From Nocardia lijiangensis NBRC 108240 (lineage in GTDB: Bacteria; Actinomycetota; Actinomycetes; Mycobacteriales; Mycobacteriaceae), in the NCBI RefSeq assembly GCF_001613045.1, contig NZ_BDBP01000001.1:62001-126000 (forward strand): a stretch of DNA of 64,000 nt. Direction: 5' to 3'. The notes under the pieces were generated by a model that saw nothing but the letters and a program-made list of their open reading frames with translations, was not told where the DNA came from and searched no databases. Positions 27,449-35,773 of this stretch are shown here, one piece after another (position 1 is the first letter of the stretch; every line of letters begins with the position of its first letter). The translations under genes were made by a program, and so were the position numbers.

Positions 27449-28552
27449 ATGAGGTTGGTTGTCGTGGGGCGTCTCGCCTTGAGTCTGGCGCTCGGATCCG
27501 CTCTGCTCGCCGGGTGCGCCCGGTTCGACGATTCCGCGTCGAGCCCGTTCACCCCCGAGCCGACGTTCAGTCCCGCGGACCCCAAGCCGCCGAAGCAGGG
27601 GCCACCGTCGACGACCCGCCCGAGCGGACCCTGCATCGACCCCGACCCGGCCGTGGTCGCGACCTGCCTGGACACCACCGCCGGGATGGTCGGCGTCGCC
27701 GAGGGTGCGCTGGTCGCCGAGCGGCGCACCGGCCGCATCCTGCGGGTGATCGATCCGGATCAGCCGCCGGTCGAGATCGCACGCTTGGACGTGGACGGCT
27801 CGGCCGACGGCGGACTCAGCGATATCGCGCTCTCGCCCACCTACCGCGAGGACGGTCTGCTCTACGCGTACATCACCACCGCAAGCGACAACCGCGTCGT
27901 CCGCATCGCGGAGGGCGGCCCGCCCAAGGACATCCTCACCGGAATCCCCAAGGGCGCCAGCGGTAATCACGGCGCGATCGAATGGGCGAGCCCCAGCCAG
28001 CTGCTGGTGCTGACCGGCGACGCGGGCAACCCCGGACTGGCCTCGACCCCGTCCTCCCTGGCGGGCAAGCTGCTACGGGTGAACTCGCCCGCGCCCGGCG
28101 GTGCGGCGGCGCCGGAGGTCGCGGTCTCGGGCATCGGTATTGCGGGTGATCTGTGCCGCGACGGCAAGGACAGCATCTGGTTCACCGACCGCACCCCCGT
28201 CGAGGACCGGCTGCAACGGCTGGGTCCGGACGGCTCGGTCGGCATCGCGTGGACCTGGCCGGACCGGCCGGGCGTCGCGGGCTGCGCCGCCGCAGCCGAC
28301 GGTGTGGCGGTCTCGCTGACCAACGCCAAGGCGCTCGCGATCGCGGCGGCCGACGAGAACACCCGCGCGGTGACCACGGCCCCCACCCTGCTCGCCCAGG
28401 ACCGCTACGGCCAGCTCGGCGGCGCGACCATCGGCCCCGACGGCAACGTCTGGGTCGGCACTGTCAACAAGACCGACGGGCAGCCCGGCCCCAACGACGA
28501 CCGCGTCGTCCGCATTCCGCCGCAGAGCGCGGGCGGCACCGGACCGGACTAG
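27449..28552 (+). CDS. lppZ: LppZ-like lipoprotein, glucose/sorbosone dehydrogenase fold
   Basis: This 367-residue lipoprotein has a signal peptide ending in the lipobox LLAGC, a Pro-rich linker, then a six-bladed beta-propeller of the PQQ-type sugar dehydrogenase family. Blade motifs include LSDIALSPTYREDGLLYAYIT, NHGAIEWASPSQLLVLTGD, SLAGKLLRVN and SIWFTDR. LppZ (Rv3006) sits at the same place in M. tuberculosis. The substrate is unknown. It is predicted to face the periplasm, anchored to the membrane. No ribosome site is seen, which fits leaderless translation. Confidence 0.85.
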   Translation: MRLVVVGRLALSLALGSALLAGCARFDDSASSPFTPEPTFSPADPKPPKQGPPSTTRPSGPCIDPDPAVVATCLDTTAGMVGVAEGALVAERRTGRILRVIDPDQPPVEIARLDVDGSADGGLSDIALSPTYREDGLLYAYITTASDNRVVRIAEGGPPKDILTGIPKGASGNHGAIEWASPSQLLVLTGDAGNPGLASTPSSLAGKLLRVNSPAPGGAAAPEVAVSGIGIAGDLCRDGKDSIWFTDRTPVEDRLQRLGPDGSVGIAWTWPDRPGVAGCAAAADGVAVSLTNAKALAIAAADENTRAVTTAPTLLAQDRYGQLGGATIGPDGNVWVGTVNKTDGQPGPNDDRVVRIPPQSAGGTGPD

Positions 28553-28599
28553 ATCAGTTCTCGCGCCGACCGCTACGCGGGCCCGGCGTCCCCGCAGAC

Positions 28600-28645
28600 G
28601 AACGCGCCGCCCGCGACCGAAGAGGTTGCGGGCGGCGCGTCGTGT
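28600..28645. terminator. Hairpin between lppZ-like gene and gatB
   Basis: 12-bp stem CGCGCCGCCCGC / GCGGGCGGCGCG with a 13-nt loop between convergent genes. There is no T tract, so it is a likely but not canonical terminator. Confidence 0.6.
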
Positions 28646-28649
28646 CGGG

Positions 28650-30155
28650 TCAGGAGCAGGCGGCGAGGACGAGTTCGCGGACGCGCGCGGCGTCGGCTTG
28701 GCCGCGGGTCGCCTTCATGACGTCGCCGACGATCTTGCCCGCGGCCTGCACCTTGCCGGAGCGGATCTTCTCGGCGATGTCGGGGTTGGCGGCGAGCGCC
28801 TTCTCGACCTCGGCCTGCAGGGCGCTGTCGTCGCTGACCATGCCGAGGCCCTTGGCCTCGACGATCGCGGCGGGCTCGCCTTCACCGGCGAGCACGAAAT
28901 CGACGACCTGCTTGGCGACCTTGCTGTTGACGGTCTTGGCCTCGACCAGCTTGGTCACCTCGGCCACCTGCTCCGGGGTGATGGGCAGGTCCTCGAGACC
29001 GACCTCGCGTTCCTTGGCCTTCTCGGTGAGGTAGTTGACCCACCAGGAGCGCGCCTCGTTGGCCGGGGCGCCCGCCTCGACGGTGGCGATGATGGCGTCG
29101 AGCGCGCCCGCGTTCACCACGTCGCGCATGACCTCGTCCGACCAGCCCCAGTCGGCCTGGATCCTGGCCCGGCGCAGCCACGGGTATTCGGGGATGGTGG
29201 TGCGCAGTTCCTCGACCCATGCCGCGTCGGGCGCGACGGGTTCGAGGTCGGGCTCGGGGAAGTAGCGGTAGTCTTCCGCGGTTTCCTTGCGACGGCCCGG
29301 TGAGGTGCTGCCGTCGGTCTCGTGGAAGTGCCGGGTCTCCTGCACGATGCTGCCGCCCTCGGCCAGCACGGCGGCCTGGCGGCGCATCTCGAAGCGCACC
29401 GCGACCTCGACGCTCTTGAGCGAGTTGACGTTCTTGGTCTCGGTGCGGGTGCCGAATTCGGTGGCCCCGATCGGCATCAGCGAGACGTTGGCGTCGCAGC
29501 GCAGCGAACCCTGCTCCATCTTGACGTCCGAAACGTCCAGTGCCTTCAGCAGATCCCGCAGCGCGGTGACGTAGGCGCGAGCCACCTCCGGCGCCCGCTC
29601 CCCCGCGCCGGTGATCGGCTTGGTGACGATCTCGATGAGCGGCACGCCCGCCCGGTTGTAGTCGAGCAGCGAGTGGCTCGCACCGTGGATGCGGCCGGTG
29701 GCGCCGCCGATGTGCACGGACTTGCCGGTGTCCTCCTCCATGTGGGCGCGCTCGATGTCCACGCGGAAGATGCTGCCGTCGTCGAGCACCACGTCCAGGT
29801 GGCCGTTGGTGGCGATCGGCTCGTCGTACTGGCTGATCTGGTAGTTCTTCGGCTGGTCGGGGTAGAAGTAGTTCTTCCGCGCGAACCGGCCCCACGGGGT
29901 GATCGAGCAGTTCAGCGCCAGGCCGATGCGGATCGCCGATTCCACGGCCTGCCGGTTCACCACCGGCAGTGAACCGGGCAGGCCGAGGCACACCGGGCAC
30001 ACCTGGGTGTTGGGCTGCGCGCCGAATTCGGTGGCGCAGCCACAGAACATCTTGGTCGCGGTGGACAGCTCGACGTGGACCTCCATGCCGAGCACCGGCT
30101 CGTACCGGGCGATGACGTCGGTGTAGTCCATCAGCTCGACGGTGGTTGTGCTCAT
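28650..30155 (-). CDS. gatB: Asp-tRNA(Asn)/Glu-tRNA(Gln) amidotransferase subunit B
   Basis: This 501-residue GatB has [31 protein letters not shown] (zinc-type cysteines), the kinase-like core with HMEEDTGKS and [13 protein letters not shown], and a C-terminal YqeY/tail domain ([18 protein letters not shown]). With GatA and GatC it activates misacylated Glu-tRNA(Gln) or Asp-tRNA(Asn) and amidates it. TAGACT lies 7 nt before the ATG and there is no ribosome site, so it is probably leaderless. It is separated from gatCA by about 25 kb, whereas only pfkA intervenes in M. tuberculosis. Confidence 0.97.
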   Translation of the reverse strand: MSTTTVELMDYTDVIARYEPVLGMEVHVELSTATKMFCGCATEFGAQPNTQVCPVCLGLPGSLPVVNRQAVESAIRIGLALNCSITPWGRFARKNYFYPDQPKNYQISQYDEPIATNGHLDVVLDDGSIFRVDIERAHMEEDTGKSVHIGGATGRIHGASHSLLDYNRAGVPLIEIVTKPITGAGERAPEVARAYVTALRDLLKALDVSDVKMEQGSLRCDANVSLMPIGATEFGTRTETKNVNSLKSVEVAVRFEMRRQAAVLAEGGSIVQETRHFHETDGSTSPGRRKETAEDYRYFPEPDLEPVAPDAAWVEELRTTIPEYPWLRRARIQADWGWSDEVMRDVVNAGALDAIIATVEAGAPANEARSWWVNYLTEKAKEREVGLEDLPITPEQVAEVTKLVEAKTVNSKVAKQVVDFVLAGEGEPAAIVEAKGLGMVSDDSALQAEVEKALAANPDIAEKIRSGKVQAAGKIVGDVMKATRGQADAARVRELVLAACS

Positions 30156-30162
30156 GCCGATC

Positions 30163-30168
30163 AGTCTA
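30163..30168 (-). promoter_or_regulatory. Putative -10 box for gatB (leaderless)
   Basis: TAGACT, 7 nt upstream of the ATG on the minus strand. Confidence 0.5.
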
Positions 30169-30220
30169 GGTAAGCGTCCGGTCGGCACCGCGCCGACCTC
30201 CGCGGTTCGGGCTGGGTGAA

Positions 30221-31600
30221 TTACTTCGTCGGGAACCGCTGGGTGAGCCAGTTCGTCACATAGGTGAGGACCTGCGGATCGATCGTCGTCTCGATGGCGG
30301 TGTACTCGCTGGGCAGGCCCGTCTGGGTGGGCTGCATCAGATGGTTGAGGCCGGGGAAGACGTGCACGGTGGCATCCGGATCACCGGCGAGCAGCGGGCG
30401 GGCGGGCGGCTCGTTCTGCGTGGCGAGCACCTGAAGGTCCTTGTCGCCGAAGAACGCAAGCACCGGGATCCGCAGCGCGGACAGCGCGGGCGCGGGATCG
30501 TGGGCGACGAGCGCGGCGAAATACGGGGTGATCTCCGCGCCGACCTGGTCGTCCGGCACACGCTGGTCCTCGGGCAGCTCGGCGTTGTTGCGCTTCGCCA
30601 AGGCCTTGGCCCCTTCGAGGTCACCGGCCTTCAGCAACGCAACCATCTCGGCGGTCCCGCGCACCTGCTCATCGATCTCTTCGGGGGACGCGCCGTTGGC
30701 GGCCAGCAGCGCCCTGGTCTGTTCGATCAATACCTCGCCGCCGGGCACCGTGGGACCCGCCATCAGGATCACGAAGGCCACGCCGCTGTCGGGGCGCGCG
30801 GCGACCATCGGCGCGAGGTAGCCGCCCTCGCTGTGGCCGAGCAGCCCGACGCGCGCCGGGTCGATGTCGGGGCGGGCACGCAGGAAGCGCACGCCCGCGG
30901 CGACGTCGTTGGACAGGTCGGTGTAGTTCGCCACGTCCAGCTTGCCGCCGGTGCCGCCGACGCCGCGGTCGTCGGTGCGCAATACCGCGTAGCCCGCGCG
31001 GGTGAGGGTGTCGGCAAGCAGCAGGAAGGGCTTGTGGCCCATCAGTTCTTCGTTGCGGTCCTGCGGGCCGCTGCCGGTGACCAGCAGCACCGCGGGAAAC
31101 GGCCCGGCGCCTTCGGGTTCGGTGAGGGTGCCCGCGATGGTGATGTCGCCGCTGGGGTAGCTCACGTCCTCCGAGCGGTACGGGAACGGCGGTTTCGGTT
31201 CCTGCGGCCGGGCGAGCTGCGCCACGGCGCCACGCTCGAGTGTCAGTGGGAACCGCTGTCCGAACTGGGTGAAATCACCGGTGATCCGGTCGGAGCCCGC
31301 GTCGTAGTTGCCCTTGAACGCGGGGTCGCCGGGAATATTCGGAATGGCGAAGGCGACGCCGCCGCGATCGGATTTCACGTCCTTCAGCGGTTCGTCCTGC
31401 ACGCCCTGCAGCGGAATGTCGATGGTAGCGGTGCCGTCACCCGCGAAGGTCACCCCGATGTCGAGTGGCTGGCCGGGGATCTCGATCGCACCGTGCCAGT
31501 CACCGGTGGTCGGTTCCGGCGGGTTCGATTCCTCCGTACAGCTCGCCACCAGCGCGGCGACCACGAACACGACCACTGCGAGCACTCGACCGGTACGCAT
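30221..31600 (-). CDS. Alpha/beta-hydrolase lipoprotein
   Basis: A 459-residue lipoprotein with signal peptide and lipobox LVASC. A beta-rich N-terminal domain (~30-135) precedes an alpha/beta-hydrolase domain with nucleophile elbow GHSEGG (~255), acid FFGDKDLQV and histidine GLNHL. The oxyanion/HG region is [13 protein letters not shown]. The layout matches secreted S9/BAAT-like serine esterases or peptidases. Predicted to act outside the membrane on an unknown ester or peptide. TACTGT sits 6 nt before the ATG, suggesting leaderless mRNA. Confidence 0.88.
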   Translation of the reverse strand: MRTGRVLAVVVFVVAALVASCTEESNPPEPTTGDWHGAIEIPGQPLDIGVTFAGDGTATIDIPLQGVQDEPLKDVKSDRGGVAFAIPNIPGDPAFKGNYDAGSDRITGDFTQFGQRFPLTLERGAVAQLARPQEPKPPFPYRSEDVSYPSGDITIAGTLTEPEGAGPFPAVLLVTGSGPQDRNEELMGHKPFLLLADTLTRAGYAVLRTDDRGVGGTGGKLDVANYTDLSNDVAAGVRFLRARPDIDPARVGLLGHSEGGYLAPMVAARPDSGVAFVILMAGPTVPGGEVLIEQTRALLAANGASPEEIDEQVRGTAEMVALLKAGDLEGAKALAKRNNAELPEDQRVPDDQVGAEITPYFAALVAHDPAPALSALRIPVLAFFGDKDLQVLATQNEPPARPLLAGDPDATVHVFPGLNHLMQPTQTGLPSEYTAIETTIDPQVLTYVTNWLTQRFPTK

Positions 31601-31606
31601 GCAGCG

Positions 31607-31612
31607 ACAGTA
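31607..31612 (-). promoter_or_regulatory. Putative -10 box for hydrolase lipoprotein gene
   Basis: TACTGT, 6 nt upstream of the ATG on the minus strand, the TANNNT pattern seen at several genes here. Confidence 0.45.
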
Positions 31613-31703
31613 CCCACGACCAGGCTCGATCCGGATCAACCGCTAGTCGCACGGACCGTACGCCGCGGGAATGATCTGGCGTCCAGAAGATCCCGGAGGA
31701 CGA

Positions 31704-32132
31704 TCACTCCCCGCGCGCGTACCGCACCGCGTCCGCGACCGCCGCCATATCCATGCCCGGGTCCGCGACCTCTTCGAACTCGAGCATCGCGTCCTCGACC
31801 GTGCGGCGCCGCCCCGACGCGATCAGCTCGCGCCGGGCGTAGTCGCCGAGCGGGTATCCGGCGGCGCGAGCCCGCCTGCCGAGCACGGTCAGCGTCTCGG
31901 CGGGCAGGTTGTAGACCGTCACGAGCGCCGACGAGTCCCGGTCGATCTCGGGCGTGATATCGCGCCCCTCCGACTCCAGGAACTCGACGACCGCGTCCTC
32001 CGGTGCGCGCATCGTGGCCCGCGCGACGAGCTCCGCGCGCAGGTACTCGGCGACGGGAAGTTCCGCGGCGCGGGCCCGGCGGCGCAGCACGGCGGCGGTG
32101 TCGGCGGGCAGATCGTCGATGGCAAGACCCAT
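31704..32132 (-). CDS. Tandem FitA/VapB-like antitoxin-type protein
   Basis: This 142-residue protein is built from two copies of a short ribbon-helix-helix-like unit. Copy one is IDDLPADTAAVLRRRARAAELPVAEYLRAELVA; copy two is VYNLPAETLTVLGRRARAAGYPLGDYARRELIA. This is the N-terminal DNA-binding pattern of FitA/VapB antitoxins. Normally two chains dimerise; here both halves are in one chain. No PIN-domain toxin is next to it. It is probably a stand-alone DNA-binding regulator or an orphan antitoxin. It lies 32 nt downstream of pfkA on the same strand. Confidence 0.72.
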   Translation of the reverse strand: MGLAIDDLPADTAAVLRRRARAAELPVAEYLRAELVARATMRAPEDAVVEFLESEGRDITPEIDRDSSALVTVYNLPAETLTVLGRRARAAGYPLGDYARRELIASGRRRTVEDAMLEFEEVADPGMDMAAVADAVRYARGE

Positions 32133-32164
32133 GGCGGCCAGCGTAATTGCCGCCGGAGCGGGTG

Positions 32165-33199
32165 TCAGCCGAAGAACGCCTCCGCTTCGCGGTAGCGGTC
32201 GGCGGGCACCCGCTTGAGCTGTTTGGTGGCCTCCGCGAGCGGCACCAGCTCGATGGCGGTGCCGTGCAGGGCGACCATCTGACCGAACCGCCCCGCGTGC
32301 ACCGCCTCGGCGGCGTGCAGGCCGAACCGGGTGGCCAGCACCCGGTCGTAGGGGGTCGGGCTGCCGCCGCGCTGGACGTGGCCGAGCACGGTGGTGCGCA
32401 CCTCCTTGCCGATGCGGCGTTCGATCTCGGCGCCGAGCTGCTGGGCGACGCCGGTGAATCGCTCGTGCCCGAACTCGTCGATGCCGCCTTCGCGCAGCGC
32501 GAAGCCGGAGTCCGGCGCCGGATGCGAACCTTCGGCCACGACGCAGATGAAGTGCTTGTCCCCGCGCTGGAAGCGGCGCTTGATCATGGCGCAGACCTCG
32601 TCCACGTCGAACGGGACCTCGGGAACCAAGGTCAGGTGCGCGCCCGCGGCCATGCCGGAGTTGATCGCGATCCAGCCCGCGTGCCTGCCCATCACCTCGA
32701 CCAGCATCACGCGCTGGTGCGATTCGGCGGTGGTGTGCAAGCGGTCGATCGCCTCGGTGGCGATGGACAGTGCGGTGTCGTGGCCGAATGTGACATCGGT
32801 GCAGTCGATGTCGTTGTCGATGGTCTTGGGCACGCCGACCACGGGGACGCCCTCTTCGGACAGCCAGCTGGCGGCGGTGAGGGTGCCTTCGCCGCCGATG
32901 GGTATGAGTGCTTCGATGCCGTTGTCGTCGAGCGTCTGTTTGATCTGGCCGAGCCCGGCCAGCAGAACGTCGGGATTGGTGCGTGCGGTGCCGAGCATGG
33001 TGCCGCCCTTGGTGAGCAGCCGGTCGGTGCGGTCGTCGTTGAGGATGTTGGTCTTCCGGTCTTCCAATAGGCCGCGCCAGCCGTCTTGGAAGCCCACGAT
33101 CGCGTCCCCGTACCGTCCGTTCGCGGTGCGAACGACGGCACGGATGACCGCGTTCAGTCCTGGACAGTCCCCGCCTCCGGTCAAGACTCCGATGCGCAT
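32165..33199 (-). CDS. pfkA: 6-phosphofructokinase
   Basis: This 344-residue enzyme phosphorylates fructose 6-phosphate. It has the N-terminal [17 protein letters not shown], the site motif GGEGT (~104-108), PKTIDNDI with the catalytic Asp, and [10 protein letters not shown] Gly, not Asp, follows GGE, which is the ATP- rather than PPi-dependent signature although the K in PKTIDND is shared with PPi enzymes. It resembles actinobacterial group III ATP-PfkA. In M. tuberculosis pfkA lies directly between gatB and gatA; here other genes have been inserted on both sides. Confidence 0.95.
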   Translation of the reverse strand: MRIGVLTGGGDCPGLNAVIRAVVRTANGRYGDAIVGFQDGWRGLLEDRKTNILNDDRTDRLLTKGGTMLGTARTNPDVLLAGLGQIKQTLDDNGIEALIPIGGEGTLTAASWLSEEGVPVVGVPKTIDNDIDCTDVTFGHDTALSIATEAIDRLHTTAESHQRVMLVEVMGRHAGWIAINSGMAAGAHLTLVPEVPFDVDEVCAMIKRRFQRGDKHFICVVAEGSHPAPDSGFALREGGIDEFGHERFTGVAQQLGAEIERRIGKEVRTTVLGHVQRGGSPTPYDRVLATRFGLHAAEAVHAGRFGQMVALHGTAIELVPLAEATKQLKRVPADRYREAEAFFG

Positions 33200-33348
33200 G
33201 GCCGCTATCTTGCACCGCTCGGCGGCATCCGGCAGCCCCGCCCCCGTGAACCCTGGGTTACGTCCCGCTCAGCACGGCATTCACCGCGTGTGTCGGGAGT
33301 ACCTGCGCCTTTGGGCGGTGCTTCGATGGCTGTGGTTCGGCGCGCCAC

Positions 33349-34233
33349 TCAGGGACGGCACTTGCCGCCGGTCAGTTCGTCGAGGTGGTCGGAGATCAGC
33401 GTGGCCATCTTGTCCAGCGCACTCATGCCTTCCGAGAACGAGCCCGATTCGGGTTGGGCGGCAAAGGCGATGGCGATCTTCCCGGTGGGACCGTCGATGA
33501 TGCCGAACTGACGCACCAGGTAGTTGCCGGAGGCGTCGGGTCCCCAGCCGCCCTTGAACTCCGCGCCGCGGAAGGCGCCGAGGCCCCAGCGGTGGTTCGG
33601 GACGATCTCGGCCATCAGGTCCACCACGGTGTCCGACTCCGGCAGGCAGGGCAGCCGTGAGGCGAAACGGGCCTGCTCGATCAGCGACCATTCCGCCTGG
33701 CCGAACGCCGAATGCTCGGCGCGGCTGCGCGTCGCGGGCACCGCGGTCTTGCTGTCGCCGCCCTCGCGCAGCACCGCCTCGACGGCCTTGGCCGCCTCCT
33801 GCGGACTGCCGAGGCCCTGCCACAGCGTGTCGGCCGCGGCATTGTCGGAGGAAGTGATGGCGAGCGTCATGGCGTAGCTCGAAACGTCGGGATTGCGGCG
33901 CTGCGCGGCGATGACCAGCGGCACCTTCATGGTCGACCAGGCGGGTCCGGTGGTCCAGTCGCCGAAGGTCAATATCCGATCGCCACCCACGGGCATGGCC
34001 ACCATGCCGAAATGGCCGCGCAGCTCGGCACGCAATTCCAGGAAGTCCGCCGCCAGCGTGCCCGGCAGCGTGAACTCCAGGTTCATCTGGTCGCTGCGCG
34101 AGGCGGCCTCGGTGATGGTCGTCGCCTCGGCGGAGTCGCCGCTGGATCCTGCGCTGCACGAGGTCAGCATCGCCACGGCGAGCAAGCCGGCACCCAGCGC
34201 CTTGCCGAGGCGCCCGCATCGATCAGTAGACAT
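33349..34233 (-). CDS. Serine beta-lactamase-fold lipoprotein (paralogue 1)
   Basis: This 294-residue lipoprotein has signal peptide and lipobox LLAVAMLTSC. The catalytic domain has all three penicilloyl-enzyme motifs: SxxK (STMK, ~100-103), SDN (~129-131) and KGG (~227-229, standing for KTG). It is therefore a class A beta-lactamase/penicillin-binding-like hydrolase, although the family may act on cell-wall peptides. ATG at 34233 has AGGA ~10 nt upstream; 34245 is an alternative. It is clearly paralogous to the gene at 48.1 kb, sharing GDWTTG, ARFASRLPCLP and EFKGGWGPD. Confidence 0.82.
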   Translation of the reverse strand: MSTDRCGRLGKALGAGLLAVAMLTSCSAGSSGDSAEATTITEAASRSDQMNLEFTLPGTLAADFLELRAELRGHFGMVAMPVGGDRILTFGDWTTGPAWSTMKVPLVIAAQRRNPDVSSYAMTLAITSSDNAAADTLWQGLGSPQEAAKAVEAVLREGGDSKTAVPATRSRAEHSAFGQAEWSLIEQARFASRLPCLPESDTVVDLMAEIVPNHRWGLGAFRGAEFKGGWGPDASGNYLVRQFGIIDGPTGKIAIAFAAQPESGSFSEGMSALDKMATLISDHLDELTGGKCRP

Positions 34234-34758
34234 CTTTCGGCACATCCTCGTTGCGAACTACGCCCGGTCTCGGTGTCAGCAGGGCGTCTCGACACCGTAC
34301 TGGGAGCTCGTGTCGATCACCCATTTTCGCCGGAGGGAGGCCTATGACGTACTGCTGCCGCCGATTCCACAAACCATCGGGCCGTGGGACATCTCCCCGG
34401 CACTCGGGGCGCGGACCAGCGAGGTTGGGGACCAGACGGTTTCGGGCCCGCTGGGCGCGGCACACGACACGCGGCCGCGCGGACACGGACGCGCGAGCAT
34501 GCTCGCGGTGTCCGAACCAGGCAGGGACATCGGGACAAACAGGTCGGAGCACCTTCACCTTCCAGCCAGGCTTCGCCGGGCGGTCGGAATCGGTACCGAC
34601 ACGCGCGTATTGCTGGCGGCCGATCCTACCTGGAACTCGCCCGTTGTGATCCCTCGAAATTTCACTTTTCGCAATGCCCGTCGATACCCTGCCGACATCA
34701 CCGCAGCACAGGGCCTATGACACTCGACGGCTGGCCGCCAACGGAATTCGTCGACACG
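34234..34758. other. Intergenic region upstream of paralogue 1
   Basis: About 525 nt with no supported gene. A locally AT-richer patch lies near 34655-34690. Open frames across it lack ribosome sites and recognisable sequence. Confidence 0.4.
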
Positions 34759-35280
34759 TCATGGACCATAGGTCATCAGCACCGCCAACGACCCGACGAT
34801 CGGCGCGCACCGCAACGGCGCGAGTTCCGCGGGAATCGTCATCGCGACGCGGCGTAACACCTCCAGCGCCGTCGTGCGGCCGCCGCGTTGCTCCACCAAT
34901 CGGGTGCCGTGGATCGCGAGACCCGCCGTCGCGCGCCGATCCTCCACGCAGGCGGCGTCGGCGAGATCGAGAGCCGTTCGATATCGCCCGAGATCATCCT
35001 GGCTCGCCGCGGCGACGAGATCGGCGCCCGCGAGTTCGGACTCTAGGACGAGATCGGCCGGGTCACTGAGCGACGCGGCGGTACGGTCCGGACGATCGCC
35101 CGACGACGTCCGCGGTCCGGCAAAGCCGAACAGAACGAGACAGGCCGCGAGGGCCAGCGCCGCTCCCAGTACGACGGTCCACACGTCCGACACCCTCGAC
35201 GGAGCGCCGCCTGGCCGCCTCGGGGGTCGATGCCCCGAGCCGGAGGACAGAGAGCGGACGATCGACGAGAGGGCGGACAT
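34759..35280 (-). CDS. Hypothetical single-pass membrane protein
   Basis: This 173-residue protein has a basic ~32-residue N-terminus, one membrane helix (VWTVVLGAALALAACLVLFGFAG), and an outward-facing Ala/Asp-rich helical domain with one Cys pair spaced far apart (AACVEDR..., LRCAPIV). The start is firm: AGGAGGTGCG precedes the ATG. No family recognised. The shape resembles small Mce-associated or anti-sigma-like membrane proteins, but no motif supports either. It stands alone upstream of the beta-lactamase-fold gene. Confidence 0.72.
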   Translation of the reverse strand: MSALSSIVRSLSSGSGHRPPRRPGGAPSRVSDVWTVVLGAALALAACLVLFGFAGPRTSSGDRPDRTAASLSDPADLVLESELAGADLVAAASQDDLGRYRTALDLADAACVEDRRATAGLAIHGTRLVEQRGGRTTALEVLRRVAMTIPAELAPLRCAPIVGSLAVLMTYGP

Positions 35281-35773
35281 CGCACCTCCTGGAGGGTCGC
35301 TGGAAGTTAACCAATCGATCGCTGCGGCGTCTGGCAACATTACGCCGTTACCGATTGCCGTGTCCTCCGTCGGCCGGAGAGCGACGACTCCCGCGGGTCT
35401 CCACGCCTAACGACCTCGACCGCGGCAGGCATGCCTCGCACGCCGACGATCCCGGCCGGAGGCATGTTCTCCCTTCTCGGCCTCGGACGATCCCCGTACT
35501 TCCTCGGCCTCGGACGATCCCCGTTCTCGGCCTCCGCAGTCTGAGCCAGCCTGCGAGCTACACAGACTTCCGTCGGCAGCGAGCATCCCGATATGCGCGT
35601 CGCTGCCAGGTAGCTGTGAACGGTGTCGACAGATTCCGGTCCAGTCGAACCGGTCCGGTCACGGCTCGAACGCCTGATCGGCAGCGGCATTCCCGCGGCT
35701 CATCACGGCCCACGGCGATCGAAGTTTGCCGCCCTTGCGCTGATTCGCTCGTTGTCCGTCGGCGCGGACGGCT
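35281..35773. other. Intergenic region with short direct repeats
   Basis: No supported gene. A 27-nt periodic direct repeat (CTCGGCCTCGGACGATCCCC, copies at 35476 and 35503, with a partial third at 35526) occupies the middle. The rest shows nothing I can name. Confidence 0.45.
35476..35534. repeat. 27-nt tandem direct repeat
   Basis: Two near-perfect copies of CTCGGCCTCGGACGATCCCC 27 nt apart, plus a partial third copy. Confidence 0.7.

Noticed and set aside
32165..33199. PPi-dependent phosphofructokinase
   Set aside because: The residue after GGE is Gly, the ATP-type signature; only the PKTIDND lysine is shared with PPi enzymes.
34384..34857. Possible 157-codon + strand gene in the 34.2-34.8 kb gap
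   Set aside because: No ribosome site, no recognisable sequence, and it runs into the 3' end of a well-supported minus-strand gene.
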